Shown: piece after piece, positions 46,067-54,802 of the stretch | Layout: each line of letters starts with the position of its first letter | Position numbering within the stretch: the first letter of the stretch is position 1 | NCBI RefSeq assembly: GCF_011400295.1 | Contig: NZ_CP049859.1 | Location: 1,302,001 to 1,366,000 of the forward strand | DNA length: 64,000 bases | Origin: Erysipelothrix sp. HDW6A | GTDB lineage: Bacteria > Bacillota_I > Bacilli_A > Erysipelotrichales > Erysipelotrichaceae | Direction of reading: 5' to 3' | Program-made: the position numbers and the translations under genes | The notes under the pieces: generated by a model | Told to the model about the DNA's origin: nothing | The model's database searches: none | What the model saw: only the letters and a program-made list of their open reading frames with translations

Positions 46067-46729
46067 ATGGCTGAAAAAGATAAATCAATGAAAGATTATA
46101 AAAGATTAACTTTTGGTGAAGAAGTTGCGAATGCAGTTTCTCATGGCGTGATGGCTTTACTATTGCTTTTCTTTCTTCCCTATGCTTCAGTGAAAGCATT
46201 TCATGGTGGTGGTTGGGTGTTAGTTGCAGGTGATGCAATATTCCTCATATCATTATTCTTTATGTTTATGGGCTCGACACTGTATCATTCAATGGAGAAT
46301 GATACAAAGAGTAAATACATTTTCAGAATCCTTGATCATAGTTTTATATTTGTAGCAATAGCTGGTAGTTATACCCCTATTGCCTTAACAGTACTGGATG
46401 GCTGGTTGCGTTATGCGGTTGTAATCATTCAATGGGCTATGGTAATTATCGGTATCTTGCAGAAGACAGTAGGTAAAAAATCAATGCCTAAGCTATCTGT
46501 TGCTATTTACATGGTAATGGGTTGGGTAGCAGTTCTATTGATTCCAGAACTACTTAAAAATAGCACACCCTTATTTATGGGACTAATTGTATTGGGTGGT
46601 GTTTTCTATTCAGTAGGAACCTATTTCTATCTTCAAAAGGATCGTAAATACTTCCACTTTATATGGCACTTATTTATCAATGCAGCTTCAATATCGCATA
46701 TTATTGCAATAATATTCTGTATGGTATAA
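46067..46729 (+). CDS. Hemolysin III family (HlyIII/YqfA) membrane protein
   Basis: The 220-aa protein has seven membrane helices and the family's histidine-bearing motifs: NAVSHGVMA (first helix), MGSTLYHSM, ILDHSFIFVAIAGSYTP and FIWHLFINAAS. These belong to the PAQR-like superfamily and are thought to form a metal site. The function in bacteria is unclear despite the name. ACGGAGG lies just upstream of ATG 46067. It is transcribed alone, divergent from the dockerin operon, and ends at a terminator. Confidence 0.92.
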   Translation: MAEKDKSMKDYKRLTFGEEVANAVSHGVMALLLLFFLPYASVKAFHGGGWVLVAGDAIFLISLFFMFMGSTLYHSMENDTKSKYIFRILDHSFIFVAIAGSYTPIALTVLDGWLRYAVVIIQWAMVIIGILQKTVGKKSMPKLSVAIYMVMGWVAVLLIPELLKNSTPLFMGLIVLGGVFYSVGTYFYLQKDRKYFHFIWHLFINAASISHIIAIIFCMV

Positions 46730-46757
46730 AAAAACTTCGTGAGACACGAAGTTTTCT
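46728..46757. terminator. Bidirectional intrinsic terminator
   Basis: AAAACTTCGTG (46731-46741) and CACGAAGTTTT (46745-46755) form a perfect 11-bp stem with loop AGA. It separates convergent genes and suits both strands. Confidence 0.9.
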
Positions 46758-46768
46758 TTTGCTTTAAA

Positions 46769-47218
46769 TTAATCTTCCGCCTTGCGAACAGGACAGTCAA
46801 ACACATAACGTGTTTCATTTTCAACAAGAACACGACGAATGTCACCATCAGCAACACAGTCATTGTCATGCATCCATTCAGCAAGACCAGCATGAACATC
46901 CACAAAATCATCCGCTTCAATTCGAATGATTGTTTGACCTGCCTCTTCTCGAACATATTCAATATCGAGATCAGTTTCTACAGGTTCTTCAATTGCAACA
47001 TAAACTGTAACAGCAAGAACTTCAATATAATCATCTTCATTCTCACCGATCATAAATTCATAAAAAGGCTCAGTTTGTTTAACACCTATTGATTTTAGTT
47101 GTGAGCGTAATAAAGATCTAACTCTCATATCTGTAGTGTATGAAAAGTCAGGAATTGTAAATTCGGTGACAGCGTACCACTGGTCTGTTGTCTCCGTTTG
47201 CGAAATAACGTAAGTCAT
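46769..47218 (-). CDS. Hypothetical acidic protein
   Basis: This 149-aa protein is acidic and has no signal or membrane segment. The C-terminal part (LAEWMHDNDCVADGDIRRVL then RYVFDCPV) weakly recalls the GyrI/effector-binding fold, which pairs a helix and a final Pro-x strand. I would not assign it on this alone. GAGGTGG lies before the ATG. It follows rseP by 66 bp on the same strand and ends at a terminator. Confidence 0.6.
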   Translation of the reverse strand: MTYVISQTETTDQWYAVTEFTIPDFSYTTDMRVRSLLRSQLKSIGVKQTEPFYEFMIGENEDDYIEVLAVTVYVAIEEPVETDLDIEYVREEAGQTIIRIEADDFVDVHAGLAEWMHDNDCVADGDIRRVLVENETRYVFDCPVRKAED

Positions 47219-47284
47219 AATCCACCTCTTTAGGAAATTATATCATATTATTTAGAATATTTCGAATGAGAATACTCTAATATT

Positions 47285-48358
47285 TTAGATTGGCAAGCTA
47301 CGAATAACATCGTTGAATGTTACAGCAATGAAAAACATTAAAACTAGAGCCATACTTGCAAGCATAACTGCATTTTCAATCTTTTCAGGGATAGGACGGC
47401 GAATAATCATTTCGATTAGTGTAAGTACTACACGTCCTCCATCCATGACAGGAATTGGTAATAAGTTAACAACTGCAAGGTTTATTGATAGTAATGCTAG
47501 AAGATTAAAGTAATACGATAAACCATAGGTAACAACTTGCGATGTTGCCCCATAGATTGCGATAGGTCCACCCAAGTTCTCAAATCCTATTCCTCGAAAT
47601 ACTCTTGTAAGTAAGAAAATCATTTGCGATACATCTTTACCTATTTGAGTGAAAGATAGTTTTAATGATTCTATAATTCCAACTTTTTCTAAAGTTGCAT
47701 TAGGTCCTTGGATTCCAATAACACTTGTTTGATTCTTAGCATCAAATTCAGGAGTAATAGGCAGGTCTAATTGACTACCATCACGAACTATTGTTAGTGT
47801 GACTTCTTGGTCTTTATATACAGTGAATGCAACTTGCAAGTCAGAGAAATGATTAATTTCTTTAGATGTACCATCTGAAAAAGAAACTTTTGTAATGAGG
47901 TCATTAACTTGTATCCCTGCTTTTTCGGCTGGAGAATCAGCAACAACCGTTAGAATTTTTGCTTCCGGAACAACGACATGTCCTTGAACTGCAAAGATAC
48001 CTGTGTATATTACAATAGCAAGAACTAGATTCATAAATATTCCTGCTAGCATGATAATGAGACGCTTCCATCGAGCAATACCAATCATAGTACGTGATTC
48101 AGGAACTCCCATATCACCTTCACCTGGTTCTCCTGCCATTGATACAAAACCACCAAATGGTAATGCACGAATACTGTAAGTTGTTTCCCAGTGTGGTTTC
48201 TTGATTTTGTAGATTTGTGGTCCCATACCAATCGCAAATTCTTGGCAATACACACCAAAACGCTTGGCTGCAATAAGATGACCAAGTTCATGAACAAATA
48301 CAAGAATGCTCAATACTGACGCAAAGATTAAGATATTAATTAGAAAATTCATAAGCAC
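47285..48358 (-). CDS. rseP: Site-2 protease RseP/RasP
   Basis: The 357-aa membrane metalloprotease has HELGH at residues 23-27 in the first helix, a PDZ domain (about 165-240) and the NLLPIPVMDGGR motif with the third metal ligand (about 298-309). It cleaves membrane-bound regulators and signal-peptide remnants. It starts directly at the end of cdsA. In Bacillus dxr lies between these two genes; here it is absent. Confidence 0.95.
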   Translation of the reverse strand: MLMNFLINILIFASVLSILVFVHELGHLIAAKRFGVYCQEFAIGMGPQIYKIKKPHWETTYSIRALPFGGFVSMAGEPGEGDMGVPESRTMIGIARWKRLIIMLAGIFMNLVLAIVIYTGIFAVQGHVVVPEAKILTVVADSPAEKAGIQVNDLITKVSFSDGTSKEINHFSDLQVAFTVYKDQEVTLTIVRDGSQLDLPITPEFDAKNQTSVIGIQGPNATLEKVGIIESLKLSFTQIGKDVSQMIFLLTRVFRGIGFENLGGPIAIYGATSQVVTYGLSYYFNLLALLSINLAVVNLLPIPVMDGGRVVLTLIEMIIRRPIPEKIENAVMLASMALVLMFFIAVTFNDVIRSLPI

Positions 48359-49126
48359 CTACCCTAACAACATTAATACTATATAGAACGTATAAAGGGC
48401 GAAAATTGCGCTATCAACACGATCTAAGACGCCACCATGGCCTGGGAAGAGACTTCCAAAGTCTTTAATTTTGAAATGACGTTTAATAAGACTGAATGCA
48501 AGATCTCCAAATTGTCCAAGAATAGGAATCGCAATGGAACATGCAATCATAATTTTAATTGGAATGTAAGCTTGCAAGAAGAAGTATGCAAACGAGAACG
48601 ATCCAATAGCAGATGCTGCAAATCCAATGACAGCACCCTCAACTGTTTTCTTAGGAGAAATTCTTGGAATCAATTTATGTTTTCCAAAGAAGTATCCGCC
48701 AAAGAACGCTGCGGTGTCTGTTAGATATGTAGCAAGTAAGATGTAAAAGAATACTAAACGATCGTATTCAAGTACTTTGTTTACAGCAATCATAGCTGTT
48801 GTAAGCATCATAATCATTGTAAAGATATAACTTACATCATCAAAACTAAACCATTCAAAGACTACAGTTAGTATGAATAAAGTCATGATGAGAACCATGA
48901 TATATCCTGGAATATCACCGATTGATAGCGAACTACCAATAATTGTAAATGCCAAAATGATTCCAAAGATTATTGGTTTAAGTTGGTCTTTTTTTACTTG
49001 ATAAATTTCATAAGCTCCTACTAAGATAAGGGCTTCGATTAATAAAAAAAGGGCTTGGTTATTCATAAGAAAGGCCGAGCCAAAGACAGCTATGAGAATT
49101 AGAGCAGTCACTATTCGATCTTTCAT
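48359..49126 (-). CDS. cdsA: Phosphatidate cytidylyltransferase
   Basis: The 255-aa, eight-helix enzyme makes CDP-diacylglycerol. The family signature near the C-terminus is visible as KRHFKIKDFG then GHGGVLDRVDS. ATG 49126 (MKDRIVTALILIAV) begins right after uppS; a longer frame reads back into uppS. Its product feeds pgsA at 31351. Confidence 0.95.
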   Translation of the reverse strand: MKDRIVTALILIAVFGSAFLMNNQALFLLIEALILVGAYEIYQVKKDQLKPIIFGIILAFTIIGSSLSIGDIPGYIMVLIMTLFILTVVFEWFSFDDVSYIFTMIMMLTTAMIAVNKVLEYDRLVFFYILLATYLTDTAAFFGGYFFGKHKLIPRISPKKTVEGAVIGFAASAIGSFSFAYFFLQAYIPIKIMIACSIAIPILGQFGDLAFSLIKRHFKIKDFGSLFPGHGGVLDRVDSAIFALYTFYIVLMLLG

Positions 49127-49127
49127 A

Positions 49128-49811
49128 CTAAACCAAACCTCCAAATCTTCGTTGACGTTGATTAAAATCTTCAATACATTTATTAAAGTCTTCACGGCCA
49201 AATCGTGGCCATTCCATATCAACAAATACTAATTCTGCATACGCTAATTGCCAGAGAAGATAGTTTGATAAACGTTTGTCACCACCTGTACGAATCAATA
49301 AATCGACATCTGGTAAATCACGGGTATCAAGTGCATTGTTAAAATCTTCTTCAGTAACAGAAGTTAAACCTTGTTGAATAAGAGAATTGGTTGCTCTTAC
49401 TATTTCATCACGAGAACCATAGTTTAATGCAAAATTAAGGATTAATTTTGTATTGTTCTTTGTTTCTTCGACCGCATTTTCCATTACTTTACGAGTTTTC
49501 TCAGGGATTTTACTTAAATCACCGATTGTTCGTATGCGAATGCCTTTCTCATTGAGTTCTTTTAGGAACTTTTTGAAAAAGATTGCTGGAAGCTTCATAA
49601 GATAATCAATTTCTTTTTGCGGACGTTTCCAGTTCTCTGTCGAAAAAGCATACAGAGTGACAACTTCAACGCCTAAATCGAGAGCTTCTAAAGCAATTTC
49701 GCGAACATTCTCGCTACCATAATGATGACCTACTGTACGATCCTTATTTTGCTTAGTAGCCCAGCGGCCGTTGCCATCCATAATGATGGCAACATGCTTG
49801 AGTGAATTCAT
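49128..49811 (-). CDS. uppS: Undecaprenyl diphosphate synthase
   Basis: The 227-aa cis-prenyltransferase elongates farnesyl diphosphate to the C55 carrier used for wall synthesis. Visible motifs are IIMDGNGRWA (catalytic Asp about 10), TLYAFSTENWKRP and RTGGDKRLSNYLLWQ. The family's RxS at the end of motif V reads KRLSN. It is 2 nt after frr and 1 nt before cdsA. Confidence 0.97.
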   Translation of the reverse strand: MNSLKHVAIIMDGNGRWATKQNKDRTVGHHYGSENVREIALEALDLGVEVVTLYAFSTENWKRPQKEIDYLMKLPAIFFKKFLKELNEKGIRIRTIGDLSKIPEKTRKVMENAVEETKNNTKLILNFALNYGSRDEIVRATNSLIQQGLTSVTEEDFNNALDTRDLPDVDLLIRTGGDKRLSNYLLWQLAYAELVFVDMEWPRFGREDFNKCIEDFNQRQRRFGGLV

Positions 49812-49813
49812 AA

Positions 49814-50359
49814 TTAGATAGACATGATGTCGGCAACTTTTGCCTTTGCAATGTCATCAATTTTCTTAATGTATGAATCAGTTAATTTTTGTACTTCTTC
49901 TAAAAGACCACGTTCGTCATCTTCTGGAAGATCTTTTAACTTCTTAACATCATCATTTAAATCACGACGGATATTACGGATCGCAATTTTTGATTCTTCT
50001 GCGTACACACCAACATTTTTTGATACATCACGACGAGCATCTTCTGTTAATTGTGGTACGTTGATACGTAAAACTGAACCATCATTTTGAATTGGTAAGC
50101 CAAGTGGTGATTCACCAATTGCACGTTCCATGTCTTTTAAGCTTGATGGATCAAATGGTTTAACTAAAAGTTGACGACCTTCAACCACAGATAATGAAGC
50201 AATTTGCTCAAGTGGTGTTGGTGTTCCATAGTAATCAACAAGAATTCCGTGAAGTACAGATACGTTTGCACGTCCTGTACGTAATGTTTGTAGACGTGAA
50301 TTTAGGGTTTCTAAAGCACTCTCCATGCTTAATGTTCCCATTTCAATAATTTCATTCAT
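49814..50359 (-). CDS. frr: Ribosome recycling factor
   Basis: The 181-aa RRF has the typical L-shape sequence: LQTLRTGRANVSVLHGILVDYYG early and RRDLNDDVKKLKDL near the end. It splits terminated ribosomes with EF-G. The gene directly abuts pyrH, in the conserved order pyrH-frr-uppS. Confidence 0.97.
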   Translation of the reverse strand: MNEIIEMGTLSMESALETLNSRLQTLRTGRANVSVLHGILVDYYGTPTPLEQIASLSVVEGRQLLVKPFDPSSLKDMERAIGESPLGLPIQNDGSVLRINVPQLTEDARRDVSKNVGVYAEESKIAIRNIRRDLNDDVKKLKDLPEDDERGLLEEVQKLTDSYIKKIDDIAKAKVADIMSI

Positions 50360-51073
50360 TTATTTACCCTCCTTGGAGACACGTGTGGCAACAGCCTCTC
50401 CTCTTACTGCCTTTATTATATTATCTTTTTCATTCATATTAAATACCAAAAGGTCAATATTGTTGTCCATGCACATTGAAGTAGCTGTTGAATCCATGAC
50501 TAATAGCTCTCTTTGTAGTAATTCCATATAGCTAATTGAATCAAATCGTACAGCATCTTTATTAATACGTGGATCTGAATCGTACACTCCATCAACACCA
50601 TTTTTTGCCATTAGAATAACATCTGCTTTAATTTCTGAAGCACGAAGTGCAGCAGTAGTATCTGTTGAGAAGAATGCAGAACCTGTTCCAGCTCCAAACA
50701 CAACTACACGGCCTTTTTCTAAGTGACGAATTGCTCTTCTAGGAATGTATGGTTCAGCAATTTTTGTCATATCAATTGCAGTTTGAACACGTGTTAATAC
50801 ACCATGACGTTCTAATGCACCTTGAATTGCCAGCGCATTAATTACAGTTCCAAGCATACCCATTGAATCTACTTGTGTACGATCAATACCTAAGTCGTCT
50901 GCCATTCTACCACGAACGAAATTACCACCACCAACAACAATTGCTACTTGTACTCCATCATTGACAATAGTTTTAACTTGGTTAGCGATATCATCAAGAA
51001 CATCTTTATCAAATATTTCATCTTTTGATGATAATGCTTCTCCGCTTAACTTTAATAATACTCGTTTGTACAT
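50360..51073 (-). CDS. pyrH: UMP kinase
   Basis: The 237-aa amino-acid-kinase-fold enzyme phosphorylates UMP to UDP. Motifs are [24 protein letters not shown] and [17 protein letters not shown] 51073 follows AAAGGA; a longer frame would cross the terminator hairpin at 51090-51112. That hairpin between tsf and pyrH should reduce read-through from rpsB-tsf. Confidence 0.97.
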   Translation of the reverse strand: MYKRVLLKLSGEALSSKDEIFDKDVLDDIANQVKTIVNDGVQVAIVVGGGNFVRGRMADDLGIDRTQVDSMGMLGTVINALAIQGALERHGVLTRVQTAIDMTKIAEPYIPRRAIRHLEKGRVVVFGAGTGSAFFSTDTTAALRASEIKADVILMAKNGVDGVYDSDPRINKDAVRFDSISYMELLQRELLVMDSTATSMCMDNNIDLLVFNMNEKDNIIKAVRGEAVATRVSKEGK

Positions 51074-51089
51074 ATCGAATCGTCCTTTC

Positions 51090-51112
51090 AAAAAGGACAC
51101 GAAACGTGTCCT
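51090..51112 (-). terminator. Intrinsic terminator between tsf and pyrH
   Basis: AGGACACG and CGTGTCCT form an 8-bp perfect stem with a 3-nt loop and a T-run on the minus strand, ending just before the pyrH ribosome-binding site. Ends the rpsB-tsf transcript or attenuates it. Confidence 0.88.
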
Positions 51113-51124
51113 CAAATAGATAAA

Positions 51125-52009
51125 TTAAATTTGTGAAGCTTTAGCAACTTCCGCTGCAAAATCTTCTTCGCGTTTTTCAATTCCTTCACCAACTGCGTAA
51201 CGAACAAAACTTGCAACATCAGTATTTGCTTCTTTTAATACTTGAGCAACTTTTGATTTTCCATCTTTAAAGTAGATTTGGTCTACTAATGAAATTTCTT
51301 GCATTTGTTTACTTACACGGCCTTTGATGATTCCTTGAACAACTTGTTCTGGTTTTCCAGATAGTGATTCATCATTGTTTACGATTTCAACTTGGATAGC
51401 TGTTTCTTTATCAACGATTTCACTTGGGATTTCTTTTTGGGATACATATTGTGGACTCATTGATGCAACTTGCATTGCGATGTCACGAGCTAATTCAGCA
51501 TTGTCACCATTTAAAACAGCAACTGCTGAGATTTTACCACCCATATGGATGTATTCACCAAATACTTGGTTATCATTTTTTTCAACGATTTCAAAACGAC
51601 GTAATGTAATTTTTTCACCGATTGTAGCTGTTGCACTAACAACTGCTTCTTCAATAGTTTGCCCATTAAAATCAACTTTTAATGCTTCTTCTAATGAAGC
51701 TGGTTTTGATGCTAACAAGATGTCTGCTAAACCTGCAACAAGTTCAACAAATTGTTCGTTTTTAGCAACAAAGTCTGTTTCTGAGTTAACTTCTAAAATA
51801 ACAGCTGTATTTCCTACTGATTTAACAGTACTTGTTCCTTCAGCAGCAATACGACCTGATTTTTTAGCAGCACTAGCGATACCTTTTTCACGTAACCATA
51901 CAACTGCTTCTTCGATGTTTCCGTTTGTAGCTTCTAGAGCTTTCTTACAGTCCATCATTCCTGCGCCAGTAAGATCACGTAGTTCTTTAACTAAACTTGC
52001 TGTTATCAT
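51125..52009 (-). CDS. tsf: Elongation factor Ts
   Basis: The 294-aa guanine-nucleotide exchange factor for EF-Tu has the UBA-like N-terminus (LRDLTGAGMMDCKKAL) and the EF-TS core with SETDFVAKNEQF. It follows rpsB by 3 nt. Its 3' end is followed by an intrinsic terminator. Confidence 0.97.
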   Translation of the reverse strand: MITASLVKELRDLTGAGMMDCKKALEATNGNIEEAVVWLREKGIASAAKKSGRIAAEGTSTVKSVGNTAVILEVNSETDFVAKNEQFVELVAGLADILLASKPASLEEALKVDFNGQTIEEAVVSATATIGEKITLRRFEIVEKNDNQVFGEYIHMGGKISAVAVLNGDNAELARDIAMQVASMSPQYVSQKEIPSEIVDKETAIQVEIVNNDESLSGKPEQVVQGIIKGRVSKQMQEISLVDQIYFKDGKSKVAQVLKEANTDVASFVRYAVGEGIEKREEDFAAEVAKASQI

Positions 52010-52012
52010 AAA

Positions 52013-52936
52013 TTACTCCTCACTTTTTTCTGTTTTTGTATTTCCTTCTACATTTTCTGTAGGTCTTCTATCGTCACGGTTGTCGTTTGGACGGTTGTAA
52101 CGTTGTTGACGACGGCGTTCATCACGTTTACGACGTTCTTCGAAACGTTGACGACGGCGACGGTCGTTTTCTGCAGCTTGTTGTTCAACATTAACAATAA
52201 CATCTTCCATTGTAATGTCTTCTTCATCTTGATCTTGGTAAGCAACTTGTAATACGCCACCTTTTGGTTCTACCATTGCGTCTGCCATTAAGCCTACGAT
52301 TAAACGGATTGAACGAATTGCGTCGTCATTACCTGGAATTGCGTAATCAACTGCATCTGGATCACAGTTTGTATCAACGATACCGAATACTGGGATACCT
52401 AATTTACGTGCTTCAGCAACTGCGTTAGCATCTTCGATTGGGTCAACTACAAAGACTGCGTCTGGTAGTTTCTTCATTTCTTTAATACCGCCTAAGAAGT
52501 TTTCTAAACGGTTTTTCTCTTTAAGTAATAAAGCGATTTCTTTCTTTGTATAAACTTGGATTGATCCACTTGCTTCCATTTCTTCGATTTCGATTAAACG
52601 ACGAATACTCTTTTGAATTGTACGGAAGTTTGTAAGTGTTCCTCCTAACCAACGTTGGTTGATAAAGAATGAACCACTACGTAGAGCTTCTTCGACTACG
52701 ATTGTTTGTGCTTGTTTCTTTGTACCAACAATTAAGAGTTTTCCATTGCGTTCTGCAATTTCACGTAGAGCTGCATAAGCAACATCTAATTTCTCTTGTG
52801 TTTTGTTTAAATCGATAATATAAATTCGATTTTTAGCCGCATAGATATATGGCTTCATTTTTGGGTTCCAACGACGTGTTTGATGTCCGTAATGAACCCC
52901 ACTTTCTAATAATTTCTTCATTGTCACAACTGACAT
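52013..52936 (-). CDS. rpsB: Ribosomal protein S2 with charged C-terminal extension
   Basis: The 307-aa protein has the normal S2 core ([20 protein letters not shown] at the start, then [13 protein letters not shown] and [11 protein letters not shown]). It has about 50 extra residues at the C-terminus, rich in Arg, Glu, Asn and Asp ([19 protein letters not shown]). Most Firmicutes S2 proteins end near 250. The extension is in frame and probably disordered. It is preceded by a structured leader and a promoter. Confidence 0.96.
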   Translation of the reverse strand: MSVVTMKKLLESGVHYGHQTRRWNPKMKPYIYAAKNRIYIIDLNKTQEKLDVAYAALREIAERNGKLLIVGTKKQAQTIVVEEALRSGSFFINQRWLGGTLTNFRTIQKSIRRLIEIEEMEASGSIQVYTKKEIALLLKEKNRLENFLGGIKEMKKLPDAVFVVDPIEDANAVAEARKLGIPVFGIVDTNCDPDAVDYAIPGNDDAIRSIRLIVGLMADAMVEPKGGVLQVAYQDQDEEDITMEDVIVNVEQQAAENDRRRRQRFEERRKRDERRRQQRYNRPNDNRDDRRPTENVEGNTKTEKSEE

Positions 52937-53045
52937 AACTAAATTCCTACCTTTCCGTTAGTCCTCCACCATTTCTAAAGTTGACAACTCATTTAAGAGC
53001 ACGGGTCTCCCAATCCATGGTGTGTGATTAGGTGCCTTTGCACCG
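52937..53045 (-). promoter_or_regulatory. Structured 5' leader of rpsB
   Basis: The roughly 109-nt untranslated leader contains GGTGC/GCACC with loop AAAG, a GGG-AGA-CCC hairpin, and CACCAT able to pair with ATGGTG near the start. Leaders of rpsB in many bacteria are bound by S2 for feedback control; whether this is a homologous motif is inferred. There is no open reading frame in it. Confidence 0.45.
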
Positions 53046-53051
53046 GTTAAT

Positions 53052-53080
53052 ATATTACCATAGTTTCATTTCTTTTACAA
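53052..53080 (-). promoter_or_regulatory. Promoter of rpsB-tsf
   Basis: On the minus strand TTGTAA (53075-53080) and TAATAT (53052-53057) are 17 bp apart, with an extended TGG before the -10. It leads into the rpsB leader. Confidence 0.6.
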
Positions 53081-53083
53081 CAC

Positions 53084-53467
53084 TTATCCTTTGGTTACAG
53101 ACCAATCAGCTAAAGACTCAATAGCATAGAGTTTCACTTTTCGTTCTCCCACCATAATTTCAGTAATTCCGTAAGGATTATGCCACTGATCTAGCCAGGA
53201 ATTAAACTGGCCAAAGAAACGGCAAACAACGGTTCCTACCCATAAATACCCTTCAAGACGACCAAGAGCTACAATCTTATCTGGATTGATATCTTTGATT
53301 GTGTTTCGCACTCCTGGGATAAGTTCTGGATGTGACTCTTGATACGAATCGAGAAGATTTGTTCCTTCTTCCAATCCTCTGCGTAAATCTAAATATTCAA
53401 TCTCATTACCTAAACTTACTAATTCTTCCTCATTAATTGGACCATCACCGACAACAAGTATTTTCAT
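53084..53467 (-). CDS. Hypothetical protein
   Basis: The 127-aa cytoplasmic protein begins MKILVVGDGPINEEEL, with a first strand and glycine turn that could suggest a Rossmann-like fold, and contains three tryptophans. The block WLDQWHNPYGITEIMVG follows at about residues 90-106. No family is recognised. GGAGGTAG precedes the ATG. It sits between trmD and rpsB on the same strand and overlaps no neighbour. Confidence 0.55.
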   Translation of the reverse strand: MKILVVGDGPINEEELVSLGNEIEYLDLRRGLEEGTNLLDSYQESHPELIPGVRNTIKDINPDKIVALGRLEGYLWVGTVVCRFFGQFNSWLDQWHNPYGITEIMVGERKVKLYAIESLADWSVTKG

Positions 53468-53528
53468 ACACTACCTCCACTTAGATGTATCGTAACATAT
53501 TTCAATTTACTCTGATTCATTTTTGCAC

Positions 53529-53554
53529 AAAAAAAGAATTGATTTACAATTCTT
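53529..53554 (-). terminator. Intrinsic terminator of the rpsP-trmD operon
   Basis: AAGAATTG and CAATTCTT form an 8-bp perfect stem overlapping the trmD stop codon, with a T-run on the minus strand. Confidence 0.85.
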
Positions 53555-54263
53555 CTTTGATTTCTTTTAATAATTTGAGTTCTAAGTCTGTGAATTCTCT
53601 GTTTTCGAGAAGATCTGGTCGAACTCGTAATGTTTTTCTTAGTGATTCTTTAATTCTAAATCGTTTAACATTCTCATGGTGTCCACTAACTATTACATCA
53701 GGAACTTCATGACCATCATATTCACGTGGTCGTGTATAGTGAGGATATTCTAGTAAACCATTACTGAATGAATCGTCTTCATGAGATTCTTGAGTGATAA
53801 CCCCATCAACCAAACGAATCACAGCATCACTTACAACCATGGCAGCTGTTTCACCACCTGTAAGGACGAAATCACCAATTGATAACTCTAAGTCTACGTA
53901 GTTACGAATACGCTCATCAAAGCCTTCGTAATGTCCACAGACAAGGATTAAATGTTTATACTCACTCAATTCGTAAGCAACTGATTGTTTAAAGGTTTTT
54001 CCTTGTGGAGTCATCATTATTACTAGTGAATCATCAGTGCGGGTTGCTTTAATAGCATCAACAACAGGTTGACACATTAACACCAACCCAGCACCACCAC
54101 CATAAGGATAATCATCAACTCGATTGTGTTTATCTTCAGTAAATGATCGCATATCAACCACTTCAAGTTCAACAATACCTTTAAGTATAGCTTTCTTTAT
54201 GATTGATGTCTCCTTGAATCCTGTAAACATATCTGGAAAAAGTGTTAATATGCTTACTTTCAT
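53544..54263 (-). CDS. trmD: tRNA (guanine-N1)-methyltransferase TrmD
   Basis: The 239-aa SPOUT enzyme methylates G37 of tRNAs read by CNN-type codons, which prevents frameshifting. Visible are LFPDMFTGF, the knot region LILVCGHYEGFDERI and the SAM-binding GDFVLTGGETAAMV. It overlaps rimM by one base and ends the rpsP-khpA-rimM-trmD operon. Confidence 0.97.
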   Translation of the reverse strand: MKVSILTLFPDMFTGFKETSIIKKAILKGIVELEVVDMRSFTEDKHNRVDDYPYGGGAGLVLMCQPVVDAIKATRTDDSLVIMMTPQGKTFKQSVAYELSEYKHLILVCGHYEGFDERIRNYVDLELSIGDFVLTGGETAAMVVSDAVIRLVDGVITQESHEDDSFSNGLLEYPHYTRPREYDGHEVPDVIVSGHHENVKRFRIKESLRKTLRVRPDLLENREFTDLELKLLKEIKEEL

Positions 54264-54766
54264 TAGAGACCCTCCATCCAGTCTATTTCTATCTGTTTTG
54301 CTTCAACTTCAACAGATACAATGAAACGTTCGACAAAAGGCACTAAGATATCACGATCTTCATCTATGGCTTTTATTCTAAGAATTGGATGAGCTGGTGT
54401 TTCCATAACTTCAATGACTTCACCGATTTCTTTATCACTGACAAAAGTTTTGCATCCTACGAGATCTACAAAGTAAAACTCATCTTCAGGTAAAGCATGT
54501 AATTCATCTCTATTAACATACAATTCTGCATTATGAAAAAATTCAACATCATTTAAAGAACTATGCTCTTTAAACTTAACAAGTACAGATTGCTTATGCA
54601 TCCTACTTGATTCAATTGTAAGTTCACTTGTTTTACCATTAAGTATCATGGTAACTACATTATCTTTCTTAAAACGTTCTTTAATAAAGTCTGTTGTTGG
54701 AAAGATTTTTATTTCCCCACGTACTCCGTGTGGTTTCTGTACTACGCCTATTTTAATTCGTTCCAT
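54263..54766 (-). CDS. rimM: Ribosome maturation factor RimM
   Basis: The 167-aa protein has an N-terminal RimM barrel (VVQKPHGVRGEIKIFP) and a PRC-barrel C-terminal domain (FYFVDLVGCKTF then PFVERFIVSVEVEAKQI). It helps mature the 30S head. ATG 54766 has TTGGAGGA; longer frames read into khpA. A terminator-like hairpin lies immediately upstream. Confidence 0.95.
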   Translation of the reverse strand: MERIKIGVVQKPHGVRGEIKIFPTTDFIKERFKKDNVVTMILNGKTSELTIESSRMHKQSVLVKFKEHSSLNDVEFFHNAELYVNRDELHALPEDEFYFVDLVGCKTFVSDKEIGEVIEVMETPAHPILRIKAIDEDRDILVPFVERFIVSVEVEAKQIEIDWMEGL

Positions 54767-54775
54767 ATTTCCTCC

Positions 54776-54802
54776 AAAAAAGGATGTACATGAGTACATC
54801 CT
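54776..54802 (-). terminator. Terminator-like hairpin between khpA and rimM
   Basis: AGGATGTAC and GTACATCCT form a 9-bp perfect stem with loop ATGA and a T-run on the minus strand, which ends right at the rimM ribosome-binding site. It should attenuate rimM-trmD expression relative to rpsP-khpA. Confidence 0.82.

Noticed and set aside
51375-52100. Long open frame antisense to tsf
   Set aside because: It mirrors the codon structure of tsf, has no ribosome-binding site and no family likeness, and tsf is certain.
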